A stretch of DNA of 15,389 bases. Origin: Candidatus Woesearchaeota archaeon (GTDB lineage: Archaea > Nanobdellota > Nanobdellia > Woesearchaeales > GW2011-AR4). Where the stretch lies: assembly GCA_016185865.1 (NCBI GenBank), contig JACPMU010000096.1, forward strand, positions 1-15,389, read 5' to 3'. The notes beneath the pieces are model-generated. The model ran no database searches, was not told the DNA's origin, and saw nothing but the letters and a program-made list of their open reading frames with translations. The translations under genes and the position numbers were made by a program. Shown in pieces: positions 1 through 5,870 of this stretch (the first letter of the stretch is position 1; each line of letters starts with the position of its first letter).

Positions 1-833
1 AGCTCAACAGATGTAAAAGCATCATGTATCTCTGCAATGTCGATGTCATTTGGAGCAATTCCAGCCTGCCTGTAAGCCTCTCCTGCAGCAAGCCTTGTCG
101 CTTCCCATGAAGTCATGTCACTGCTTTCAAAAGCGGACAATCTGTCAACAAACAAGCTTGAGCCGCTTATCTCAATGTCTGTTTTGTCTTTTGTCAGGAT
201 AGCAGCAGCAGCTCCGTTGACAGACAGGCTGCAGTCAAACAATCTTAGCGGAGATGCAACAACAGGAGATTTCTTTATTTGATTTAAAGTGACTTCTTTT
301 TTGTAAAACCTTGCTTTTGGGTTTAGGAAAGCGTTTTTATGGTTTTTGTATGATACAAGTGCAAGATCATCAGTTGTGGCACCATGCTTCAGCATGTATT
401 GCTGTGCCACCAAGGCATTCTGCGCCGGAAAATTCATTCCCTCTGTCTGTTCATAGATTCTTTCTGCTGCCATCATAATCTCATCTGTAATATTGATTGA
501 ATTGTTTGTCAATAATCTTTCAACACCAACAACAAGGGTGTTATTGTAGTCCAATTTGTTTGCTGTCCACAAAGCAGCCCCTCCTCCTCCGCAAACAGCT
601 GTGGCCGTCAGTATTGGAACTTTCTTTTTTAAAATGCTGCTCAAAATTGATGAAAACAGCCTCTGCCTTTCTCCATTGCTCTCTGTGTCAATAGCAGAAA
701 CAACAATAGCATCTACATCATTCATAGACATATCAGCATCGTTTAAGGTTTCCATAACAGCCTCATAAACAAGCTCCTGGCTTGTATCTGTCTGTGCGCC
801 AAATTTAGTCATTCCAACTCCTTTAATATACAT
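1..833 (-). CDS. SCP-x-type thiolase (acetyl-CoA acetyltransferase family), C-terminus outside window
   Basis: This gene encodes the first 277 residues of a thiolase of the SCP-x/archaeal type; the frame is open to the window edge. The N-terminus GVGMTKFG (residues 5-12) is the classic opening of this family and supports ATG 833 over the in-frame ATG at 812, although 812 has a good GGAG ribosome site. The likely nucleophile is Cys81 in AVCGGGGAA, and EIHDAF (residues 268-273) carries the His of the second active-site motif. Family members are about 390 residues, so roughly 110 are missing. Archaeal relatives condense two acetyl-CoA for the mevalonate pathway, often beside HMG-CoA synthase and a DUF35 protein, which would lie outside this window. 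The gene starts 10 bp after the FabZ-like gene, so the two are probably co-transcribed; the neighbour suggests that longer acyl chains could be substrates. Family assignment is firm, substrate is not. Confidence 0.85.
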   Translation of the reverse strand, partial: MYIKGVGMTKFGAQTDTSQELVYEAVMETLNDADMSMNDVDAIVVSAIDTESNGERQRLFSSILSSILKKKVPILTATAVCGGGGAALWTANKLDYNNTLVVGVERLLTNNSINITDEIMMAAERIYEQTEGMNFPAQNALVAQQYMLKHGATTDDLALVSYKNHKNAFLNPKARFYKKEVTLNQIKKSPVVASPLRLFDCSLSVNGAAAAILTKDKTDIEISGSSLFVDRLSAFESSDMTSWEATRLAAGEAYRQAGIAPNDIDIAEIHDAFTSVE

Positions 834-843
834 AGAACCACCC

Positions 844-1335
844 TTACCTAGCGTATTTAGCTCTGAATTCTGCCTTGCTTACAATAGTCAGCATCAAAAG
901 AGCTTCTGCAACTAACTCTTCTTTGACAAATGATTTTCCTTTGAGAATAGCCCCTTTTTCATCCTGCGCAATCAATTCAATCTCGAACCTTACCTGTGCA
1001 GGAGGGATTATCGGAGCCATGAACTTGACTTCTTTTAATTTGTGCGCTAAAACATCCTTTTCATAGTGGTTGGGTATGCTGCTTCTCGCCAATAAAGTTG
1101 CTGCCTGGCCCATGCCTTCAACAGTCAAAGCTCCAGGCATGATTGGAAATTCAACAAAATGGCCCTTGAAGAAATCCTCGCTGCCTTTTAAATCCTTAAT
1201 TGCTACAATCCTGTTGCTGCTCAAGCTTATGACTTTGTCTATGAACAAGAAAGGCTCCTGGTAAGGGATTATTTTCTTGATACCCTCTGAATCAATCTCT
1301 CCTTTGGAGTTTTTAAGTTCGTTAATCTGGTGCAT
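844..1335 (-). CDS. fabZ: FabZ-like 3-hydroxyacyl dehydratase (hot-dog fold)
   Basis: This 163-residue protein has the layout of FabZ, which removes water from 3-hydroxyacyl thioesters to give trans-2-enoyl thioesters. IPYQEPFLFIDKV (residues 23-35) matches the N-terminal family motif. The core GHFVEFPIMPGALTVEGMGQ (residues 58-77) contains the expected catalytic His59 and Glu73. The length is slightly above the usual 140-155 residues. In bacteria the substrate is bound to acyl carrier protein; no carrier gene is visible here, so a CoA-bound substrate is possible. The gene is first in a two-gene unit with the downstream thiolase. Its promoter is probably the palindromic TATA-like box at 1362-1371, giving a leader of only a few bases; an AAAGG sequence precedes the ATG. 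Bacterial-type FabZ in an archaeal context suggests past transfer (inference). Confidence 0.85.
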   Translation of the reverse strand: MHQINELKNSKGEIDSEGIKKIIPYQEPFLFIDKVISLSSNRIVAIKDLKGSEDFFKGHFVEFPIMPGALTVEGMGQAATLLARSSIPNHYEKDVLAHKLKEVKFMAPIIPPAQVRFEIELIAQDEKGAILKGKSFVKEELVAEALLMLTIVSKAEFRAKYAR

Positions 1336-1361
1336 TTTAGCCTTTTTCCTTAACTTTGGCG

Positions 1362-1371
1362 TATTTAAATA
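1362..1371 (-). promoter_or_regulatory. Palindromic TATA-like box, possibly bidirectional
   Basis: TATTTAAATA is a perfect 10-bp palindrome in the 61-bp gap between the divergent FabZ-like and biotin carboxylase reading frames. Its centre is about 31 bp from the FabZ-like start and about 30 bp from the distal in-frame ATG (1397) of the carboxylase. It is therefore placed to drive the minus strand and perhaps both strands. Confidence 0.55.
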
Positions 1372-1456
1372 ACTTTCGACTTTAATGGCTTAGAATATGT
1401 ATATTTTAATCTATTTATTATACTATCTATTTTATAATGAAAAAAAACACAAAATC

Positions 1457-1467
1457 TTTATAAAAAG
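1457..1467 (+). promoter_or_regulatory. TATA-like box for biotin carboxylase
   Basis: TTTATAAAAAG is centred about 26 bp upstream of the ATG at 1487. That is the spacing for a leaderless archaeal transcript and is the main reason for preferring start 1487. Confidence 0.55.
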
Positions 1468-1486
1468 CAGGATAAAATCAACCTTT

Positions 1487-3403
1487 ATGTTCAGGAGCAA
1501 AAAGGCAAAGCTTAAGCTCAGTCTAAGTCAGAAATTTGTTGTCAATGCCCTAAACAAGGTGCTCAACCCATTTGAAAAAGGATATGTTTTTCTGAAGAAC
1601 TCTGCACTTAAATTAAATGAGAAATTTCCGACAGTTTACCATTACTTTGAGGGACTGATAAGGCATCATATTTTAACTCCAAGCAAAGAACTTTTCAGGT
1701 CTTCAAAGATAGGCGATATGGGCAGCTTTATAACATCAAATGTAATAAAAAGGCTGCCTCATGTTGACGAATCTCATGTTGAGGAAATACTGAGCAACCC
1801 GTCCAATAAGTCGTTCCTGGAAGTCCTTACAGAAGGATTTGGCATAAACAAGTCCAAAGAAAAAACCTATACTGTGCTTGGCAATAGTAGTTTTAAAAGA
1901 ATATTGATTGCAAACAGGGGCGAGATAGCCCTTAGGATAATAAGGGCATGCAGGGAGCTTGGCATTGAAAGCGCTGTCATTTATTCTGATGAGGAAAAAG
2001 ACTCCCTGTCTGTAAAGTTTGCCGACAAGTCATACAGCATAGGCAAGCCAAAAAATTATCTTGATATCAAAAAAATAGTAAGCATAGCAAAGCAAGGAGG
2101 TTGCGATGCAATCCATCCAGGATACGGGTTTCTGGCTGAAAACCCTAAATTTGCAAAGGTGTGCGAGAAAAAAGGCGTCAAGTTTATTGGTCCATCGTTC
2201 AAAATGATAAAAAAGTTGGGCGACAAGGTAGAGGCTAAAAAAGCAATGCTTAAGTCAAGCATTCCTGTTATTGAAGGCATAAGGGAAGACTTGAGGAGCA
2301 GGAAGCACGCTTTAAGGGTTGCAAAGCGAATCGGCTGGCCTGTCATATTGAAGGCATCTGCCGGAGGAGGTGGCAAGGGAATGAGGATTGTTGCCAAAGA
2401 GGAAGAAATGTTTGACGCTTATGAAAGCGCAAAAAAAGAGGCATTGAACGCTTTTGGCGATGATTCACTTTATATTGAGAAATACCTTGAAGAGCCCCAT
2501 CACATAGAGTTCCAGGTGCTTGCAGACAAATATGGAAATGTCATTCATTTGGGAGAAAGGGACTGCAGCATACAGAGAAGGCACCAGAAATTGGTTGAAG
2601 AATCCCCAAGCCCGGCTTTGAATCCTGAATTAAGGGAAGTGATGGGAAATGCAGCTGTCAATGCGATAAAGGCAATTGGTTATGAAGGGGCTGGAACTGT
2701 TGAATTCCTTCTTGACAAGAGCAGGAATTTCTATTTTATTGAGATGAACACAAGAATCCAGGTTGAGCACGGGGTTACAGAAATGGTAACCAATGTTGAC
2801 TTAGTCAAGGAGCAGATTAAGCTTGCAGAAGGCGCAAAACTCGCTTACAGGCAGGAAGACATCAAGATTGAAGGGCATGCAATAGAATGCAGGATCAATG
2901 CAGAGGACCCTTCAAAAGACTTCAGGCCATCCCCAGGCACAATTATTAATTATTTACCGCCAGGAGGTCCTGGCATAAGGATAAGCAGCTCGTGCCACTC
3001 GGGATGCGAGATCCTGCCCCAGTTTGACTCATTGATTGCATTGCTCATCTGCTACGGGAGCACAAGGCATGAGGCGATAGCAAGAATGAAAAGATCCTTG
3101 GGAGAGTTCATAATCGAAGGCGTTAAGACAACAATTCCCTTTCACCAGCTGGTTTTGGGCAAGAGGCAGTTCTTAAGGGGAAATGTGACAACCTCTTTTA
3201 TCGAGAACAACAAAATCATGGAAGAGCTGAAAGGAGCAAAAGAGAAGAAAAAAGAGGAACTTCCAAAGGAAAAGAAGGTGCTGATTGTCACAACAGCAGT
3301 TGCGCAATACCTTGCAAAGAAACAGCAGCCTAACAAAAAAATAAACCCATGGATGATGGCAGCTCGCCAAGAGTCAATGAATGAAGGCATTCTTGAGGAA
3401 TAA
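1487..3403 (+). CDS. accC: Biotin carboxylase subunit of acyl-CoA carboxylase, with N-terminal extension
   Basis: This 638-residue protein is the ATP-dependent biotin carboxylase that loads CO2 from bicarbonate onto carrier-bound biotin. The catalytic part starts at FKRILIANRGEIA (residue 136). It shows the ATP-grasp glycine loop GGGGKGM (293-299), ERDCSIQRRHQK (357-368), the signature EMNTRIQVEH (419-428) and the C-terminal IECRINAEDP (466-475). Before it lie about 135 residues I do not recognise, rich in Lys and aromatic residues; normal biotin carboxylases are about 450 residues and start at the ANRGEIA motif. After it, a Lys/Glu linker leads to a tail with TTAVAQYLAKK and NPWMMAARQE, reminiscent of tails in sodium-pump decarboxylase gamma/delta subunits (weak, from memory). 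Start 1487 is chosen for its TATA box; an in-frame ATG at 1397 would add 30 hydrophobic-then-basic, very AT-rich residues. Function firm, extension unknown. Confidence 0.93.
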   Translation: MFRSKKAKLKLSLSQKFVVNALNKVLNPFEKGYVFLKNSALKLNEKFPTVYHYFEGLIRHHILTPSKELFRSSKIGDMGSFITSNVIKRLPHVDESHVEEILSNPSNKSFLEVLTEGFGINKSKEKTYTVLGNSSFKRILIANRGEIALRIIRACRELGIESAVIYSDEEKDSLSVKFADKSYSIGKPKNYLDIKKIVSIAKQGGCDAIHPGYGFLAENPKFAKVCEKKGVKFIGPSFKMIKKLGDKVEAKKAMLKSSIPVIEGIREDLRSRKHALRVAKRIGWPVILKASAGGGGKGMRIVAKEEEMFDAYESAKKEALNAFGDDSLYIEKYLEEPHHIEFQVLADKYGNVIHLGERDCSIQRRHQKLVEESPSPALNPELREVMGNAAVNAIKAIGYEGAGTVEFLLDKSRNFYFIEMNTRIQVEHGVTEMVTNVDLVKEQIKLAEGAKLAYRQEDIKIEGHAIECRINAEDPSKDFRPSPGTIINYLPPGGPGIRISSSCHSGCEILPQFDSLIALLICYGSTRHEAIARMKRSLGEFIIEGVKTTIPFHQLVLGKRQFLRGNVTTSFIENNKIMEELKGAKEKKKEELPKEKKVLIVTTAVAQYLAKKQQPNKKINPWMMAARQESMNEGILEE

Positions 3404-3407
3404 ATAA

Positions 3408-4412
3408 ATGAAATCGGCAATTTATATGGAAGGTCATAGATTTGAAGAAACCGAATTTAAATCTGAAGATGATTTTGAAAAAATAATAAAACAAAATTCT
3501 AAAACTATTTTTGGGGATAATACTATCTATCTTGATCTAAAAAATAGAATAGAAACAAAAACTCTAGGGGGGTCAATACCAGACGGGTTTCTTTTTGATT
3601 TTAAAGATAAGGAAAATCCAGAATTTTATATAGTTGAAGTAGAACTTGAAAGTCATCCTTTTGATGGACATATATTTCCACAAATTAAAAAATTTTTTGC
3701 ATTTTTTAAAAATCCAAAAAGTAGGGATGATTTAATAGGGAGAATTCATCATTTTATAACAAACAATACAATAGAAACAGATTTCAAGAAATATCTGGGA
3801 AACAAAGAATTGTACAAAACTTTAAAAGACACTATAGAAAACAGTCAAAATATATTATTGATTATAAATGAAAATAAACAAGAATTTGAAGAAACTGAAG
3901 ATACTATAACAGAATGGGCAAGATTTGTTAAAGTTGAAATTTTAAAACAGTATACCGCAAACAATAAGACCATATTTACTTTAAATCCAGATTTTGAAAA
4001 TATAGGACTTTTTGAGTCTACATCTAAAGAAGAACATGAAGATGTAAAATACACCGAAAACTTCCATTTAGAAGGTAGTGAAGAGGAAATTGTTAGCATA
4101 TACACAGAAATAAAAAATTTTATTATAAGCTTAGATTCTAATATTAAAATAAACCCTCAAAAATATTATATATCCTTAAGAGAAAAAAAGAATTTTGCTT
4201 ATTTAGACATAAAAAGAAAGAAAATCAAAATCGCTATTATGGTGCCTTATGAAATGGGAAATTCAATTATTAAATATCACAAATTAAGAAAATTTACAGA
4301 TGGAATACAAAGATTTTATGGCAACCCGTCATTTGAAATAACAATAGAAAATAAACAAAATTTTGACGAAGTTAAAACTATTCTTCAAGAAGCTTATAAA
4401 AAACAGAAATAG
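3408..4412 (+). CDS. Predicted PD-(D/E)XK-like nuclease with C-terminal DUF5655-like domain
   Basis: This 334-residue protein has an alpha/beta N-terminal half containing IPDGFLFDF (57-65) and FYIVEVELE (73-81). Asp59, Glu77 and Glu79 form a D-x17-E-x-E pattern like a PD-(D/E)XK nuclease centre with Glu in place of Lys, as known for BamHI; PQIKKF (91-96) could be the helix that follows the core. The last ~115 residues, with YYISLREKKNFAYLDI (253-268) and a closing EVKTILQEAY (321-330), resemble DUF5655, a domain found with nuclease-like or restriction-linked domains. It begins 4 bp after the carboxylase stop with GAGG about 11 bp upstream; an alternative start is ATG 3426. Codon use is much more AT-rich than in the neighbours, suggesting a recent acquisition. 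A defence or DNA-processing role is inference; catalytic activity is unproven. Confidence 0.6.
   Translation: MKSAIYMEGHRFEETEFKSEDDFEKIIKQNSKTIFGDNTIYLDLKNRIETKTLGGSIPDGFLFDFKDKENPEFYIVEVELESHPFDGHIFPQIKKFFAFFKNPKSRDDLIGRIHHFITNNTIETDFKKYLGNKELYKTLKDTIENSQNILLIINENKQEFEETEDTITEWARFVKVEILKQYTANNKTIFTLNPDFENIGLFESTSKEEHEDVKYTENFHLEGSEEEIVSIYTEIKNFIISLDSNIKINPQKYYISLREKKNFAYLDIKRKKIKIAIMVPYEMGNSIIKYHKLRKFTDGIQRFYGNPSFEITIENKQNFDEVKTILQEAYKKQK
4393..4403 (+). promoter_or_regulatory. TATA-like box for biotin protein ligase
   Basis: CTTATAAAAAA lies inside the last codons of the upstream nuclease-like gene, centred about 24 bp before the birA ATG. It suggests that birA has its own leaderless transcript and does not depend on read-through from the upstream gene. 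Confidence 0.5.
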
Positions 4413-4420
4413 TTCTTGAT

Positions 4421-5140
4421 ATGTACAAAACCTATCATTTCAAATCCCTTACAAGTACGCAAGACAAGGCAAAAGAATTCTCTAAAAGAGGATTAAGCAA
4501 TATTGTAGTGATTGCAGATGTGCAGGCCAAAGGCAGGGGCAGGTTCAAGAGAAAATGGCATTCCGGAAAAGGGGGCTTGTGGATGTCAATTTTATTAAAG
4601 CCAAAAAATATGGGCAATCTGCAGTACCTTACTTTTGCTGCAGCAGTTGCTGTTGTCATGTCAATAAAAAAAATAACAAACTTGAACACAAATATAAAAT
4701 GGCCAAATGATGTTCATTACAAAAGGAAAAAACTATGTGGAATCCTGACAGAGGGTATTTTTGGAAAAGAAAACTATGCTGTTGTCGGCATCGGCCTCAA
4801 TGTAAACCAAACTGAATTTCCTGAAGATATCAAAAATACAGCATCGTCATTAAAAATAATAAAAAAACAAACGATAAATATCAAAAAATTAACACAAAAA
4901 GTCATTAGCGAGTTTTTCACTTTATACAACAATTACTATAATAAAAATAAATATGGGGATATCCTGAAAATGTGGAAAAAGCACTGCGATACCATAAACA
5001 AAAATGTAGTTGTTATCACAACAGCAAAAAAGATTAAAGGAAAAGCCATTGGCATCGATAAGGATTGCAGCTTATTGTTAAAATTAAAAAATGACAAAAT
5101 CATCAAAATCATAGAAGGGGACATTAATGTAAGATATTAG
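4421..5140 (+). CDS. birA: Biotin--[acetyl-CoA-carboxylase] ligase (no DNA-binding domain)
   Basis: This 239-residue enzyme activates biotin with ATP and attaches it to the lysine of the biotin carrier protein, here most likely the one encoded at 8325-8714. It has the family motifs in order: STQ near residue 12, ADVQAKGRGRFKRKW (33-47) forming the biotinyl-AMP loop, GGLWMS (51-56), KWPND (93-97), CGILTEG (107-113) and GIGLNVN (123-129), then a small C-terminal barrel (about 190-239). There is no N-terminal helix-turn-helix, so it is a monofunctional ligase and not a biotin-operon repressor like E. coli BirA. It lies 8 bp after the nuclease-like gene with a probable promoter of its own, and its stop overlaps the stop of the convergent thioesterase by a few bases. 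Confidence 0.93.
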   Translation: MYKTYHFKSLTSTQDKAKEFSKRGLSNIVVIADVQAKGRGRFKRKWHSGKGGLWMSILLKPKNMGNLQYLTFAAAVAVVMSIKKITNLNTNIKWPNDVHYKRKKLCGILTEGIFGKENYAVVGIGLNVNQTEFPEDIKNTASSLKIIKKQTINIKKLTQKVISEFFTLYNNYYNKNKYGDILKMWKKHCDTINKNVVVITTAKKIKGKAIGIDKDCSLLLKLKNDKIIKIIEGDINVRY

Positions 5141-5535
5141 CCAATCTTAATCTTTCTTCTCAAATTATCCGGTATTTTCATTGATTTCATCTTTTTCTTG
5201 TCGACAAAAACATTGATTGTGTAGCCTGAAGCAAGCAGTTTCATACCCTTCTTCCTGAAAACACTGCATTCAAACTTTATACTTTTTTCCTTTACTCCAG
5301 AAATTTTTGTTTCAATGACAACAATGTCATCATATCTTGCAGGATGGAAGTAATTGCAATGGGCTTCCACAACAGGAGTTATTATGCCTTTCTTGTTAAG
5401 ATCAGCATAGTTAATTTTTAAGCTCCTGAAAATCTCCCTTCTGCCGCTTTCAAACCACCTGAAGTAGTTTGCATAATAGACAACCTGGCCTGCGTCTGTG
5501 TCGCCGTAAATAACGCGATGCTCAATTTTGTGCAT
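5137..5535 (-). CDS. Acyl-CoA thioesterase, 4HBT/YbgC-like hot-dog family
   Basis: This 132-residue protein has the 4-hydroxybenzoyl-CoA thioesterase family layout. YGDTDAGQVVYYANYFRWFE (residues 10-29) contains the conserved DTD/G motif with the presumed catalytic Asp13, and the rest follows the single hot-dog domain length of about 130 residues. Such enzymes hydrolyse acyl-CoA (some acyl-ACP) to free acid and CoA. It stands alone on the minus strand between two plus-strand units, with its own TATA-like box at 5556-5564 and a leaderless ATG at 5535. Its position beside carboxylase and biotin ligase genes is consistent with acyl-CoA metabolism in the same region, but the substrate cannot be read from the sequence. 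Confidence 0.88.
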   Translation of the reverse strand: MHKIEHRVIYGDTDAGQVVYYANYFRWFESGRREIFRSLKINYADLNKKGIITPVVEAHCNYFHPARYDDIVVIETKISGVKEKSIKFECSVFRKKGMKLLASGYTINVFVDKKKMKSMKIPDNLRRKIKIG

Positions 5536-5555
5536 AAAAATGGGTACAATAAGTC

Positions 5556-5564
5556 ATTTATAAT
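5556..5564 (-). promoter_or_regulatory. TATA-like box for thioesterase
   Basis: Read on the minus strand this is ATTATAAAT, centred about 25 bp upstream of the thioesterase ATG at 5535, the spacing seen at the other promoters here. Confidence 0.55.
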
Positions 5565-5577
5565 CTTTACCACAATC

Positions 5578-5587
5578 TTTAAAAAAG
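5578..5587 (+). promoter_or_regulatory. TATA-like box for small membrane protein
   Basis: TTTAAAAAAG is centred about 26 bp upstream of the ATG at 5609. It is a poor but correctly placed box; the thioesterase box lies only 14 bp away and points in the opposite direction. Confidence 0.4.
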
Positions 5588-5608
5588 AGATGAAATAACT
5601 CAAGTATA

Positions 5609-5836
5609 ATGGCTATCTTGAAGAATTTACCCATATTAAGAAAATTAGTGGACACAAGCTATGCAATCCTTATTGTAATCATCCTGAGTGCGTTAGTCGG
5701 CCTGATACTCGCATTTCCCGTAAAATTGCTATGGAATTATGTTTTTGGGAGATACCTGACAATAAACTGGTTCCAGGCATGGGCACTGAATGTGCTTGCT
5801 GGGATATTGTTCGGGCAGAAAAATTCTAACAAATAA
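5609..5836 (+). CDS. Small membrane protein, function unknown
   Basis: This 75-residue product has one clear transmembrane segment (about residues 17-40, rich in Ile, Leu and Val) and a second, weaker hydrophobic stretch (about 53-68) that includes NWFQAWALNVLAGILFG. Similar endings with a Trp-Gln-Ala-Trp-like start and an LAGILFG-like close occur in small membrane proteins of other microbes, but I cannot name a family. It starts with ATG just after a possible TATA box and ends 34 bp before the next gene, which has its own promoter. Nothing nearby explains its role. Its length, hydrophobic pattern and start context support it as real. Confidence 0.65.
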   Translation: MAILKNLPILRKLVDTSYAILIVIILSALVGLILAFPVKLLWNYVFGRYLTINWFQAWALNVLAGILFGQKNSNK

Positions 5837-5839
5837 AAA

Positions 5840-5847
5840 TATAAATA
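5840..5847 (+). promoter_or_regulatory. TATA-like box for beta-lactamase-like gene
   Basis: TATAAATA is centred about 27 bp upstream of the GTG at 5871. The spacing supports a leaderless GTG start, since no ATG or TTG lies near in frame. Confidence 0.55.
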
Positions 5848-5870
5848 CAGGTTTTAAACTATAATTAGAG

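Noticed and set aside
1397..1486. Extra 30 codons at the start of the biotin carboxylase
   Set aside because: The stretch is very AT-rich and contains the best TATA box, which points to ATG 1487. It is kept only as an alternative start.
3142..3420. Minus-strand frames opposite the end of the biotin carboxylase
   Set aside because: Phe/Ser/Cys-rich translations are the antisense of the Lys/Glu-rich linker, with no start context.
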